DNA from: an uncultured Eubacteriales bacterium
Lineage (GTDB): Bacteria; Bacillota; Clostridia; Christensenellales; Aristaeellaceae
Length of the DNA stretch: 39,663 nucleotides
NCBI GenBank assembly: GCA_902798105.1
Contig: CADBVG010000060.1
Span: forward strand, 1 to 39,663
Direction of reading: 5' to 3'
Both the position numbers and the translations under genes were made by a program. The notes under the pieces were generated by a model, which saw nothing but the letters and a program-made list of their open reading frames with translations, made no database searches and was not told the origin of the DNA. This document shows, one piece after another, positions 31,980-39,663 of this stretch; the stretch's first letter is position 1, and each line of letters starts with the position of its first letter.

Positions 31980-32471
31980 TCAAACCCCAAATATCGACTT
32001 CAACAGCCGCCTGCCCGCGCCAGTCTTGAACACCTTCCCCGCAAAGTTGCGCACGTTGTTCAACGAGTACCCGTTCTCGGTGGCGTTGGCGATGTAGTCG
32101 GCCTCGACGAGGATCTGGTAGTCGACGCCGTCAATATCGGCGAAAGTGTGGTGGTGGCCGACGAGGTAGCCCACCCGCTCGATCTGTTCCGCGCTCATGC
32201 CGCTGTCCTTCAGGAATTCCGCCGCCATCGGCGCGCCCTCTTCCTCCTGGCGCTTGCCATTTGTGTTGCCATACTTTTCCCGGCACAGCGGGCAGGCGAT
32301 GTCGTGAACGATGGCCGCAACCTCCAGGATATATTGGGTGTCGGCGTCCAGCCCCTCCAGCGCACCGATGGTGCGGGCGTAGTTCCACACGCGCACGAAG
32401 TGGTCAATGTCGTGGATGTTCCCTTTGGAAAAGGAGATCATCTTCTCCATGATTTCAGCGATGGTTTGCAT
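31980..32471 (-). CDS. HD-domain hydrolase
   Basis: 163 residues; AAAGGA precedes the ATG by seven bases. HD-fold metal ligands: H24 (IHDIDHFVRVWNYA), H56-D57 (AAIVHDIACP), and a GHHHTFADIDGVDYQILVEADYI segment with further His/Asp ligands. It is unlike the other HD protein at 23529. The substrate is unknown. It lies 158 bases downstream of mfd on the same strand and may be transcribed with it. The stretch between them holds no gene; its GC-rich sequence resembles an intergenic repeat. Confidence 0.87.
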   Translation of the reverse strand: MQTIAEIMEKMISFSKGNIHDIDHFVRVWNYARTIGALEGLDADTQYILEVAAIVHDIACPLCREKYGNTNGKRQEEEGAPMAAEFLKDSGMSAEQIERVGYLVGHHHTFADIDGVDYQILVEADYIANATENGYSLNNVRNFAGKVFKTGAGRRLLKSIFGV

Positions 32472-32629
32472 GATGGATTCCTTTCGTTCGGGACGGAGAA
32501 ACGACCTCTTCCGTCATCTGCCTCGCAAATGCCGCCTTCCGCCCAAGGGCATGGCTTCGCACACCCCCGAACTGCTCCCTCCGGTCGCTGGGGAAGGCTT
32601 TTGGATGCGCCAGCCGCTATTCCTGTTCC

Positions 32630-35600
32630 TTACTGCCCCTCGTCCCCCGCCGCCTCAAACCGCTCCACGACCCCTTCCATCACCTTCACGCACCCGCGGA
32701 GCATGGCTTCCGCGTCCTTGCCGCGCTCGTAGTAATAGACCTCCATGGGGTTGATGGGCTTGACGCGCAGGTATTGGGGGAAGCCCTTCAGGGCGGTGAG
32801 GACCCGGATGCCGTCGATGTCGGCGGCCATGGAGAAGCGCATCATCAGCTCGTCGCCCCGCAGGGTCACGTAATCGATGCCGATGCGGGCGCACAGTGCC
32901 TTCAGGTGGGCGGTCTCGATCAGGTTCATCACCGGGCGGTTGGGATCGCCGAAGCGGTCAATCAGCTCGTCGATCAGATCGTTGCGGCTGTCCCGGTCCC
33001 GAATGGATGCGATCTTTTTGTACATCTCCACGCGCAGCAGGTCGTTGGGAATGTACTCCTGGGGAAGGTAGGCGTCGATCTTCAGGTCCATGCGGGTCTC
33101 GATGTCCTCCAGGTTCACGTCGCCGCGAAGCTCCCGCACGCTCTCCTCGATCATCTTCACGTACAAATCATAACCCACCGAGGCCATAAAACCGCTCTGC
33201 TCGCTGCCCAGCAGGTTACCCGCCCCGCGAATCTCCAAATCCCGCATGGCCACGCGGAAACCGGAGCCGAACTCGGTGAACTCCCGAATGGCGGCCAGGC
33301 GCTTGTCCGCCGCCTCGGTAAGCACCTTGCTGGGGTTCACCGTCAGGTAGGCGTAGGCCAGCCGGTTGCTGCGGCCCACGCGCCCTCGCAGCTGGTACAG
33401 CTGGGAGAGGCCGAAGCGGTCGGCGTCGCAGACAATCAGTGTGTTGGCCCGGGGCACGTCGAGCCCGGCCTCGATGATGGTGGTACACAGCAGCACGTCA
33501 AATTTGCCGTCGTAGAAGTCCAGCATCACGTCCTCCAGGGCGTGCTCGCGCATCTGTCCGTGGCCGATGGCGATGCGGGCCTCGGGCACCAGCTTCTTGA
33601 GCCGGGAAAACATGATCTCGATGGTCTGCACCCGGTTGTGCAGCACGTACACCTGGCCGCCGCGCCCCAGCTCCCGCAGTATAGCGTCGCGCACCAGGCC
33701 GTCGGAATACTCCACCACATAGGTCTGCACCGGGTAGCGCTCCTCCGGCGGGGATTGCAGCAGGGACATGTCCCGTATGCCCACCATGCTCATGTGCAGC
33801 GTTCGGGGGATGGGCGTGGCCGTCAGCGTCAGCACGTCCACCGAGCGTTTCATCTGCTTGATGGCCTCCTTGTGCGTGACGCCGAAGCGCTGCTCCTCGT
33901 CCACCACCAAAAGACCCAGGTCCTTGAACTGCACGTCCTTGGCCAGCAGGCGGTGGGTGCCCACCACCACGTCCAGCTCGCCGTTTTTCAGCTTTTGAAT
34001 GATCTGTTTCTGCTCCGCCGCCGTCTTGAAGCGGCTGATGGTCTCCACCCGGATGGGAAAGCCCGCGAAGCGATTGAGCATCGTGGCGTAGTGCTGCTGC
34101 ACCAGTATGGTGGTGGGGGCCAGCATGGCGGCCTGCTTGCCGCTCATCACGCACTTGAATATGGCCCGCAGCGCCACCTCGGTCTTGCCGTAGCCCACGT
34201 CGCCGCACAGCAGCCGGTCCATGATCTTCGGCTGCTCCATGTCATGCTTGATGTCGTCGATGGCGGCCAGCTGGTCCGGGGTCTCCTCGAAGGGGAAGCT
34301 GTCCTCGAACTCCCGCTGCCAGGGGGTGTCCGGGTCAAAGGCATAGCCGGGGATGGCTTCGCGCTGGGCGTACAGCTTCAGCAGGTCGCCGGCGATCTCC
34401 CGGATGGACTGGCGCACCTTGCTCTTTTGCCGCTGCCATTCGCCGCCGGACAGCCGGTTCAGCTTCGGGGCCTCGCCCTCGCTGCCGATGTACTTCTGCA
34501 CCCGGTCCAGCTGGTCAGTGGGAACGTACAGCTTGTCGCTGCCCTGGTAACGGATGTGCAGGAAATCCCGGTAGGTGCCGTCGCTGGCCAGGCGCACCAT
34601 GCCCATGTACTGGCCGATGCCGTGGTTCTCGTGGACGACGTAGTCCCCCACCTTCAAATCGGTGAAGGCGGCAATCTTCTCGCCGCTGGCGGCCCGGGCC
34701 CGGGCGCGCTGGCGGTTGATGCCGTAGATGTCCGACTCCGCCACCACCGCGAACCGGATCTCCGGGTAGATGAAGCCCCGGTTGATTGTGGTGGGAAAGA
34801 TCAGCGGCTCGCCCGGCGTCAGCGTCTGGGGCAGCTCGGTGACGAAGGGCGCGGGACTGCCCTGGGTATTCAGTGCGCCCTCGAGGCGCTCGCCCCTGGC
34901 CGTGCCGCCGGCCAACAGTGCCACCCGCCAGCCCTCCGCCTTCCAGAGCTCCAGGTCCCGGGCCAGCTCCTTCACATTGCCCTGGTAGGCCGCAGCGTTG
35001 CGGCACTCGATTTTCACCAGGGCCGTGGGCACAAAGTCCGGCTCGGTGCGCATGAACAGGTTGGTCAGCAGGATGCTGTTTCCCGACAACCGCGCCAGCA
35101 GTTCATCATAGGTGATGAGTATCTCCGCCTGGCAGGGCAATGCCTCCTGGCGCTCCAGGGCAGCGAGATAGCGCTCCCTGAACTCCAAAAAGCGGTTCTC
35201 GCAGCGCTCCCGCAAGCGCTCGGGCTGGTCGAACACCACGACGGGGTCGTCCAGGTAGTCGGCCGGGGTGTCCCGGTACTCCAGCAGTACCGGCATAAGC
35301 GAATCGCCGCCGTCAGGTGCCAGGCCGCTCTTCAACGCCTCCAGCACACCGCCGAAGTTGCGCTTCAGGGCCGAGCCCAGCGTGACCTTCTTTGGCAGGG
35401 CCACCACGCCCCGCCTGCCCTTTTTGCGGGGGGTGTCGTCGTCCTCGGCCTCCGCCTCGGCGGACATCCGAAGGAACTCCTCGAAGGGGATCAGGTCGAA
35501 TTCCTTCTCGATGGACGCCTGCCGGTCCCGGCCCGCACCGTCGTCGAAGGTCTCCAGCATCGCCTGGAGCGACTCGGAGGCCCGTTGCCGTGCGTCGGCG

Positions 35601-36310
35601 TCCAGCGGGATCTCCTGGGCCGGGTACAGCCGCACCGCGGGCCTGCGGGAGATGGATCGCTGGGTCATCACGTCGAAGGTGCGGATCGAGTCCACCTCGT
35701 CGTCGAAGAACTCCACCCGCAGCGCGCCGGGACCACCCACCGGGTACACGTCCAGTATGCCGCCGCGCAGGGCGCATTGGCCCCGGGCCTCCACCAGCTG
35801 CACCCGCTCGTAACCGGCCATGGTCAGCTTCTCCATCAGCTCGATAGGCTCGATTTGGGCTCCCTCGGAGATGTCGATGATGCGCCTGTCGAATTCCCCC
35901 GCCGGGGCCAGGCGGAACAACATGGCGTCCGCCGAGGTCACCAGCGCCTTCACACTGCCGCTGAGGCAGTCGCCCAGGGCCTCGATGCGGCGCATGGACA
36001 GGTCGCGGCTGGAGGCGGCGGTCTTCAGGAAGGTGATGTCCCTGGGGGGCAGCAGCCGCGCCGCGCCGGAGAGCAGCACGTTCAGGTCCTCGGCCATGCG
36101 GGCGGCGGCCACGTCGTTGGGCTCGATTACCAGCAGCGGCCGGTCCAGCTTCAGCGCCGCCGCGGCTAGCACGTGGGCCCGCTGGGAATCGTCCGGGCCG
36201 TAGACCGAGCAGACCCCCGGCTTTTCCAGCGCGCGGGTCAGCTCGCCGAAGGCGGCCAGCCCCTCCATCGGCTCAAACAGACAATTCAGCTTCCAGTTCG
36301 TGTCCTGCAT
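32630..36310 (-). CDS. mfd: Transcription-repair coupling factor
   Basis: 1,226 residues; AGGAG lies about four bases before the ATG. Order: UvrB-like N-terminal modules, RNA-polymerase-interacting CarD-like domain ([18 protein letters not shown], near 553-570), and the RecG-type translocase with Walker [13 protein letters not shown] (near 702), DEEQRFG (near 803), [14 protein letters not shown], and [14 protein letters not shown]. The C-terminal TRCF domain closes the protein. It dislodges stalled RNA polymerase and recruits UvrA. Length is near the family norm of about 1,150-1,200. It follows pth, the usual clostridial order, with a repeat-containing gap of 173 bases. Confidence 0.97.
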   Translation of the reverse strand: MQDTNWKLNCLFEPMEGLAAFGELTRALEKPGVCSVYGPDDSQRAHVLAAAALKLDRPLLVIEPNDVAAARMAEDLNVLLSGAARLLPPRDITFLKTAASSRDLSMRRIEALGDCLSGSVKALVTSADAMLFRLAPAGEFDRRIIDISEGAQIEPIELMEKLTMAGYERVQLVEARGQCALRGGILDVYPVGGPGALRVEFFDDEVDSIRTFDVMTQRSISRRPAVRLYPAQEIPLDADARQRASESLQAMLETFDDGAGRDRQASIEKEFDLIPFEEFLRMSAEAEAEDDDTPRKKGRRGVVALPKKVTLGSALKRNFGGVLEALKSGLAPDGGDSLMPVLLEYRDTPADYLDDPVVVFDQPERLRERCENRFLEFRERYLAALERQEALPCQAEILITYDELLARLSGNSILLTNLFMRTEPDFVPTALVKIECRNAAAYQGNVKELARDLELWKAEGWRVALLAGGTARGERLEGALNTQGSPAPFVTELPQTLTPGEPLIFPTTINRGFIYPEIRFAVVAESDIYGINRQRARARAASGEKIAAFTDLKVGDYVVHENHGIGQYMGMVRLASDGTYRDFLHIRYQGSDKLYVPTDQLDRVQKYIGSEGEAPKLNRLSGGEWQRQKSKVRQSIREIAGDLLKLYAQREAIPGYAFDPDTPWQREFEDSFPFEETPDQLAAIDDIKHDMEQPKIMDRLLCGDVGYGKTEVALRAIFKCVMSGKQAAMLAPTTILVQQHYATMLNRFAGFPIRVETISRFKTAAEQKQIIQKLKNGELDVVVGTHRLLAKDVQFKDLGLLVVDEEQRFGVTHKEAIKQMKRSVDVLTLTATPIPRTLHMSMVGIRDMSLLQSPPEERYPVQTYVVEYSDGLVRDAILRELGRGGQVYVLHNRVQTIEIMFSRLKKLVPEARIAIGHGQMREHALEDVMLDFYDGKFDVLLCTTIIEAGLDVPRANTLIVCDADRFGLSQLYQLRGRVGRSNRLAYAYLTVNPSKVLTEAADKRLAAIREFTEFGSGFRVAMRDLEIRGAGNLLGSEQSGFMASVGYDLYVKMIEESVRELRGDVNLEDIETRMDLKIDAYLPQEYIPNDLLRVEMYKKIASIRDRDSRNDLIDELIDRFGDPNRPVMNLIETAHLKALCARIGIDYVTLRGDELMMRFSMAADIDGIRVLTALKGFPQYLRVKPINPMEVYYYERGKDAEAMLRGCVKVMEGVVERFEAAGDEGQ

Positions 36311-36346
36311 AGCTCTCCTGACTATAATTCCAAATCAGTTGCGAAT

Positions 36347-36480
36347 GGGATCCTTCGACTTCGCTGCGCTCCGCTCGGGATGACATGACCGCTTCCCTGT
36401 CATCCTGAGCAAAGCCGCTACATGTCGGTATCTGGGATAGAACAATCGTCCCTGCATCGGCGGCCTCTGGGCCGCTACAG
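36347..36480. repeat. Intergenic repeat between pth and mfd
   Basis: The stretch holds CCTTCGACTTCGCTGCGCTC-type sequence (about 36352-36371), inverted GGATGACA/TGTCATCC arms around 36378-36404, and a second hairpin GCGGCC-TCTG-GGCCGC near 36460-36474. It has no coding potential. The CTTCGCTGCGCTC core is a repeat motif seen across many bacteria (from memory). Confidence 0.6.
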
Positions 36481-36483
36481 CAA

Positions 36484-37056
36484 TCACCCATTCAACTTCC
36501 CCACCAGCTGCCTTGCGGCGTCAACACCATTTCCGATCAGTTCGGCCACCACGTCCGCCGCGCCCATGTAGGCGTCGAACATGGTTTGGCGCAGCTCCTT
36601 CGTCTGGTACCCTGACAGTACCCAGTCCTTCATGTCCCAGTCCTCCGGGGGACGGCCGATGCCCACCCGCACCCGGGGGAAGTCGTCCCAGCCCAGCAGG
36701 TAGATGATGTTGCGCATGCCGTTGTGGGTGCCCGCCGACCCCTTGGGCCGGAAGCGCAGCTTACCCTCGGGCAGGTCCACATCGTCGTAGCAGACGATCA
36801 GCTGGTCGTGCTCGGGCTTGTACCAGTTCACCAGTTGCACCACACTCTCGCCGGACAGGTTCATGAAGGTCTGGGGCTGGCACAGGGCCACCCGCTCTCC
36901 GCGGATCGTACCCTCGCCCACCACAGCCTTGCAGCGCAAGCGCTGCATCGGTATGTCGTACTTCTGCGACAGCACCTCGGTCACGTCGAAACCCACGTTG
37001 TGGCGGGTGTGCTGGTACTTCCTGCCCGGATTGCCCAGGCCCACGATCACATACAT
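36484..37056 (-). CDS. pth: Peptidyl-tRNA hydrolase
   Basis: 190 residues; GGAGG lies about eight bases before the ATG at 37056, so an in-frame upstream ATG at 37083 is rejected. Family residues are present: N10 (GLGNPG), catalytic H19 (TRHNVGF), N66 (FMNLSG), the CYDDVDLP segment (89-96) and N112 (GTHNGMRN). It frees peptides from prematurely released peptidyl-tRNA. It has a strong promoter and is followed by mfd on the same strand. Confidence 0.97.
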   Translation of the reverse strand: MYVIVGLGNPGRKYQHTRHNVGFDVTEVLSQKYDIPMQRLRCKAVVGEGTIRGERVALCQPQTFMNLSGESVVQLVNWYKPEHDQLIVCYDDVDLPEGKLRFRPKGSAGTHNGMRNIIYLLGWDDFPRVRVGIGRPPEDWDMKDWVLSGYQTKELRQTMFDAYMGAADVVAELIGNGVDAARQLVGKLNG

Positions 37057-37094
37057 CCAAAAAACCTCCAGGTCGAACGACAATTAATCAGTTT

Positions 37095-37124
37095 ATTGTA
37101 CCAAGTCTGCCTGCCGATTGTCAA
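37095..37124 (-). promoter_or_regulatory. Promoter of pth (and possibly mfd)
   Basis: TTGACA (37119-37124) and TACAAT (37095-37100) are 18 bases apart on the minus strand, 40 bases before the start. Confidence 0.8.
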
Positions 37125-37184
37125 GGGCAAGTTTGCGCAATTGCACGCAATAGACAAGCAGCCGCAATTCCGTCAAATTTCCCC

Positions 37185-37213
37185 TTGCCAAGCGCGGAAA
37201 AACGCTGTATAAT
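37185..37213 (+). promoter_or_regulatory. Promoter of the phosphofructokinase gene
   Basis: TTGCCA (37185-37190) and TATAAT (37208-37213) are exactly 17 bases apart, 60 bases before the start. It is divergent from the pth promoter. Confidence 0.8.
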
Positions 37214-37272
37214 ATGTTAAAGGCTTGTTTTTATTTTAACCGGCTATCAATAATCAAGAAAGAGGTGTCCCC

Positions 37273-38346
37273 ATGATTCGCATCGGTATGCTGACCTCCG
37301 GCGGCGATTGCCAGGCCTTGAACGCGGCCATGCGCGGCGTCGCGAAAACCCTGTACAACTCCGGCGAGGACATTGAGCTTTACGGCTTCCTGAACGGTTA
37401 CCAGGGCCTGATCCATGGCCGCTTCCGCCTGCTGACCTATGACGATTTCTCCGGCATCCTCACCAAGGGCGGCACCTTCCTGGGCTCCAGCCGCACCCCC
37501 TTCAAGACGATTCAGGTCATCGAGGAGGACGGCATCGACAAGGTGGCCGCCATGAAGCAGACCTACTACAAGCTCCAGCTGGACGTGCTGGTGATCTTGG
37601 GCGGCAACGGCACCCACAAGACGGCGAACCTGCTCAGCGAGGAAGGCCTGAACGTGGTCACCCTGCCCAAGACCATCGACAATGATCTGTGGGGCACGGA
37701 CATGACCTTCGGCTTCCAGAGCGCGGTGAACATCGCCACAGACTGCATCGACATGATCCACACCACCGCCGCCTCCCACGGCCGCATCTTCATCGTGGAG
37801 ATCATGGGCCACAAGGTGGGCTGGCTGCCGCTGAACGCGGGCATGGCCGGCGGCGCGGATATCATACTGATTCCGGAGATTCCCTACGACCTGGACAAGG
37901 TGGCCGAGAAGATCAAGGCGCGCCATGACCGCGGCGCGAGTTTCACCATACTGGCCGTTGCCGAGGGTGCCATTTCCAAGAAGGACGCGAAGCTGAGCAA
38001 GAAGGAGCTGGCCAAGAAGCAGGCCGAGAGCCCCTATCCGTCCGTTTCCTACGAGATCGCCGCGAAGCTGACCAAGAAGACCGGCTACGACGTGCGCGTG
38101 ACCGTGCCCGGCCACACCCAGCGCGGCGGCGCGCCCTGCCCCTATGACCGCGTATTCGCCAGCCGCCTCGGCTCCGAGGCCGGCAAGCTGATCCTGCAAA
38201 AGGAATACGGCTTCATGGTAGGCTACAAGAACCGCGAGATCGTCAAGGTGCCGCTGAAGGACGTCGCCGGCAAGCTGAAGATGATCGATCCCGAGGCCTC
38301 CATCATCAAGGAAGCCAAGATGCTGGGCATCAGCTTCGGCGATTGA
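37273..38346 (+). CDS. 6-phosphofructokinase (PfkA superfamily, G104/K124 type)
   Basis: 357 residues; AAAGAGGTG precedes the ATG. It converts fructose-6-phosphate to fructose-1,6-bisphosphate in glycolysis. Motifs: GMLTSGGDCQALNAAMRG (5-22), LGGNGTHKTA (109-118), PKTIDND (132-138, catalytic D136), IFIVEIMGHKVGWL and VTVPGHTQRGG. In the phosphate-donor site, the residue equivalent to E. coli G104 is Gly (G113), as in ATP enzymes, while the equivalent of G124 is Lys (K133), as in pyrophosphate enzymes. The equivalent of D103 is Asn (N112). ATP use is more likely from the Gly, but the donor is not certain. It is a single gene with its own promoter and terminator. Confidence 0.9.
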   Translation: MIRIGMLTSGGDCQALNAAMRGVAKTLYNSGEDIELYGFLNGYQGLIHGRFRLLTYDDFSGILTKGGTFLGSSRTPFKTIQVIEEDGIDKVAAMKQTYYKLQLDVLVILGGNGTHKTANLLSEEGLNVVTLPKTIDNDLWGTDMTFGFQSAVNIATDCIDMIHTTAASHGRIFIVEIMGHKVGWLPLNAGMAGGADIILIPEIPYDLDKVAEKIKARHDRGASFTILAVAEGAISKKDAKLSKKELAKKQAESPYPSVSYEIAAKLTKKTGYDVRVTVPGHTQRGGAPCPYDRVFASRLGSEAGKLILQKEYGFMVGYKNREIVKVPLKDVAGKLKMIDPEASIIKEAKMLGISFGD

Positions 38347-38362
38347 CGAAACAAATCAGCAG

Positions 38363-38408
38363 GGGAGGGTTGCCCATTTCAATACGAATTGAAATGGGCA
38401 ACCCTCCC
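38363..38408 (+). terminator. Terminator of the phosphofructokinase gene
   Basis: A 21-bp perfect stem (38363-38383 with 38388-38408) with an ACGA loop is followed by TTGTTTC. It starts 17 bases past the stop. A false in-frame ATG for the next gene lies inside it. Confidence 0.85.
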
Positions 38409-38436
38409 TTGTTTCAAGCAAAGGAGAATCACACCC

Positions 38437-39561
38437 ATGCGCATATCCAAATCCGATGCCCTGGCCTGGTTTGAATTCTTCGCCGAACTGCCGGAGGACG
38501 AGCCCCTGCCGCCCCGGCAGCAGGAAATCGCGCTGGCAGTCCTCTCCCAGATCGAGGTCGCCGAGGCGGCACGGATCGACAAATTGAAAGCCGAAATTCC
38601 TGGGCTGCAATCCCTGGGTGGGCGGTCCTGCTATGTGGGCGACGACGCCCGCTTCCCCAAGGGTTGCCGTTCGTGCCTGCTGGGCACGGGGCTGAGCGCC
38701 GTGCGCAAGACCAACCGCTGCAACCTGGCCTGTCCCTTCTGCTACGACTATGGCGAGATGGACTGCCAGCCGCCCATCGGCGAGGGCTACTGGGAGATCG
38801 GCGGCACCCGCTTCCGGAAGGAGGACCTGCCCCTGCTGCTCAACGCCTCCAACAAGCCCACCGGCATCGCCTACGTCTACCTCGAACCCTTCATGGAGAT
38901 CGAAAAGTACTACGGCATCATCCGCCGCTTCCGCGAGGCCGGTATCTACCAGCACATGTACACCAACGGCACGCTGGCCACGCCGGAAAACCTGAAGGCG
39001 CTGGGCGAGGCGGGGCTGGACGAGCTGCGCTTCAACCTGGGGGCCAGCAATTGCGCGGACAGGGTAATCGACACCATCGCCGAGGCAAAAAAGCACATCC
39101 CGATGGTGGGCATCGAGACCCCCATGACGCCCGTATTATACGAGACCTTCCTGCAAAAAAAAGAGGCCATACTGGCCACGGGCGTGGATTTCATGAACAG
39201 CGCCGAGCTGCACCTTAACCCCAACAACCTGGAAAACTACTGGGGCGAGCCAATGTACATGTACCGGCTGGGCTACCTCTCCCCCATCTCCAGCCACGAG
39301 CTGACGCTGAAGCTGATGCGCCGCGCCGTGGAAGAGAAGTGGCCCATGGCCATCCACGACTGCTGCAACGCCACCAAGTTCGCCCGGGATCTGAACCTGC
39401 GGGCCCACGAGGGCGGCTGGTTCGGCGCCAGCAGCTGGGGCATGGAATTCCCCGCCATCCCCTACGCAGCCTTCCTGCCCACCCTCCGCGACCCCGATTT
39501 CCGCTTCCTGGTGGAGGAACCCCTGCCCGAGGGATATGGGATCGGGGATGGGGTGCTGTAG
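38437..39561 (+). CDS. Radical SAM protein of unknown function with extra N-terminal cysteines
   Basis: 374 residues; AAAGGAG lies about ten bases before the ATG, and an earlier in-frame ATG at 38389 falls inside the terminator hairpin. The radical SAM motif is CNLACPFC (C95, C99, C102) in TNRCNLACPFCYDYG, followed by GIAYVYLEPFMEIEKYYG and YTNGTLATPE, as in radical SAM barrels. A preceding group C65, C77, C80 (SCYVGD, KGCRSC) and a late HDCCNATKF could bind another cluster or metal. The reaction and substrate are unknown. It may be transcribed by read-through from the phosphofructokinase gene or from an unrecognised promoter. Confidence 0.85.
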   Translation: MRISKSDALAWFEFFAELPEDEPLPPRQQEIALAVLSQIEVAEAARIDKLKAEIPGLQSLGGRSCYVGDDARFPKGCRSCLLGTGLSAVRKTNRCNLACPFCYDYGEMDCQPPIGEGYWEIGGTRFRKEDLPLLLNASNKPTGIAYVYLEPFMEIEKYYGIIRRFREAGIYQHMYTNGTLATPENLKALGEAGLDELRFNLGASNCADRVIDTIAEAKKHIPMVGIETPMTPVLYETFLQKKEAILATGVDFMNSAELHLNPNNLENYWGEPMYMYRLGYLSPISSHELTLKLMRRAVEEKWPMAIHDCCNATKFARDLNLRAHEGGWFGASSWGMEFPAIPYAAFLPTLRDPDFRFLVEEPLPEGYGIGDGVL

Positions 39562-39563
39562 AA

Positions 39564-39602
39564 CAAATTCTGATTTGTCGCTCCGCGACAAATCAGAATT
39601 TG
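39564..39602. terminator. Perfect stem-loop after the radical SAM gene
   Basis: CAAATTCTGATTTGTCGC (39564-39581) and its exact complement (39585-39602) form an 18-bp stem with a TCC loop, two bases past the stop. There is no T run on the plus strand. It is followed by AGTGGCTAGTGG-type direct repeats (39603-39635). Confidence 0.7.
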
Positions 39603-39635
39603 AGTGGCTAGTGGCCAGTGATTAGTGGCTAGTGA
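39603..39635 (+). repeat. Short AGTGGCTAGTG direct repeats
   Basis: GTGGCTAGTG, GTGGCCAGTG and GTGGCTAGTG units follow each other within 33 bases, separated by at most a few bases. Function is unknown; too short and irregular for CRISPR. Confidence 0.5.
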
Positions 39636-39663
39636 AGGAGGAAATCCTTGCGGATTTCTTTTG

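Noticed and set aside
32774-36169. 1,131-codon plus-strand frame opposite mfd
   Set aside because: mfd motifs are complete on the minus strand; the plus frame has no recognisable motif.
39603-39640. Possible CRISPR-like direct repeats
   Set aside because: Units are about 10 bases, spaced irregularly with no spacers of constant length and no cas genes.
1-39663. Defence island, prophage or integrated plasmid
   Set aside because: No integrase, capsid, toxin-antitoxin, nuclease-helicase or transposase genes were recognised; most genes are housekeeping or envelope functions.

Overview
The window is about 39.7 kb of gene-dense, GC-rich bacterial chromosome. It reads as an anaerobic, monoderm member of the Clostridia (Bacillota), probably from a gut or rumen lineage. 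The support is: the rplU-prp-rpmA operon, whose L27 carries an N-terminal extension for Prp cleavage; a surface protein with a C-terminal TGD plus hydrophobic plus Arg anchor; many ferredoxin-type and radical-SAM proteins; consensus TTGACA/TATAAT promoters with AGGAGG ribosome sites; a TTG start and several GTG starts; and several families of short palindromic intergenic repeats. The species cannot be named from the sequence. No tRNA, rRNA, CRISPR array, prophage or transposase gene was seen.

Layout. (1) 1-2500, minus: a membrane protein ending in a CxxC tail (CD1871A-like), translationally coupled to a polyferredoxin membrane protein fused to a TlpA-like thioredoxin domain; the latter runs off the left edge. 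(2) 2540-5290, minus: an amino-acid-type ABC importer made of two fusion genes. One is a substrate-binding/permease fusion that carries a frameshift and whose binding-domain halves are in swapped order; the other is an ATPase with a C-terminal RsbW/GHKL-like domain. A secreted DUF362 protein lies upstream. (3) 6530-9650, plus: a 991-residue MscS-family channel with two large soluble regions between membrane segments. (4) 9650-18830, minus: an aldo/keto reductase, a 1,809-residue cell-surface protein, an aldo/keto reductase-ferredoxin fusion and a BspA-type leucine-rich-repeat gene broken by one stop codon. (5) 19220-23390, minus: a GH13 maltodextrin hydrolase-like enzyme and branching enzyme glgB in one operon. 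(6) 23450-26760: an HD hydrolase (plus), cardiolipin synthase and an OGG1-type DNA glycosylase (both minus). (7) 26830-27980, minus: rplU-prp-rpmA behind a strong promoter and a structured leader. (8) 28060-31800, minus: ygiQ, a TetR regulator and an amidase, each overlapping the next by ATGA. (9) 31800-37130, minus: pth, mfd and a second HD protein. (10) 37180-39660, plus: a phosphofructokinase and a radical SAM protein of unknown role.

Themes. Much of the content is housekeeping (ribosome maturation, pth, mfd, glycolysis, phospholipid synthesis). Accessory interest lies in the redox-relay proteins, the domain-fused ABC importer, the sensor-like MscS protein and the giant surface protein. 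A dispersed element of about 145-165 bp with inverted ends (TTAAGGAAATACCGC type) occurs four times; in two cases the end of the element forms the stop codon of the neighbouring gene. Two genes are visibly damaged (a frameshift in the ABC permease fusion and a nonsense codon in the leucine-rich-repeat gene), so either the assembly has small errors or these loci are decaying.
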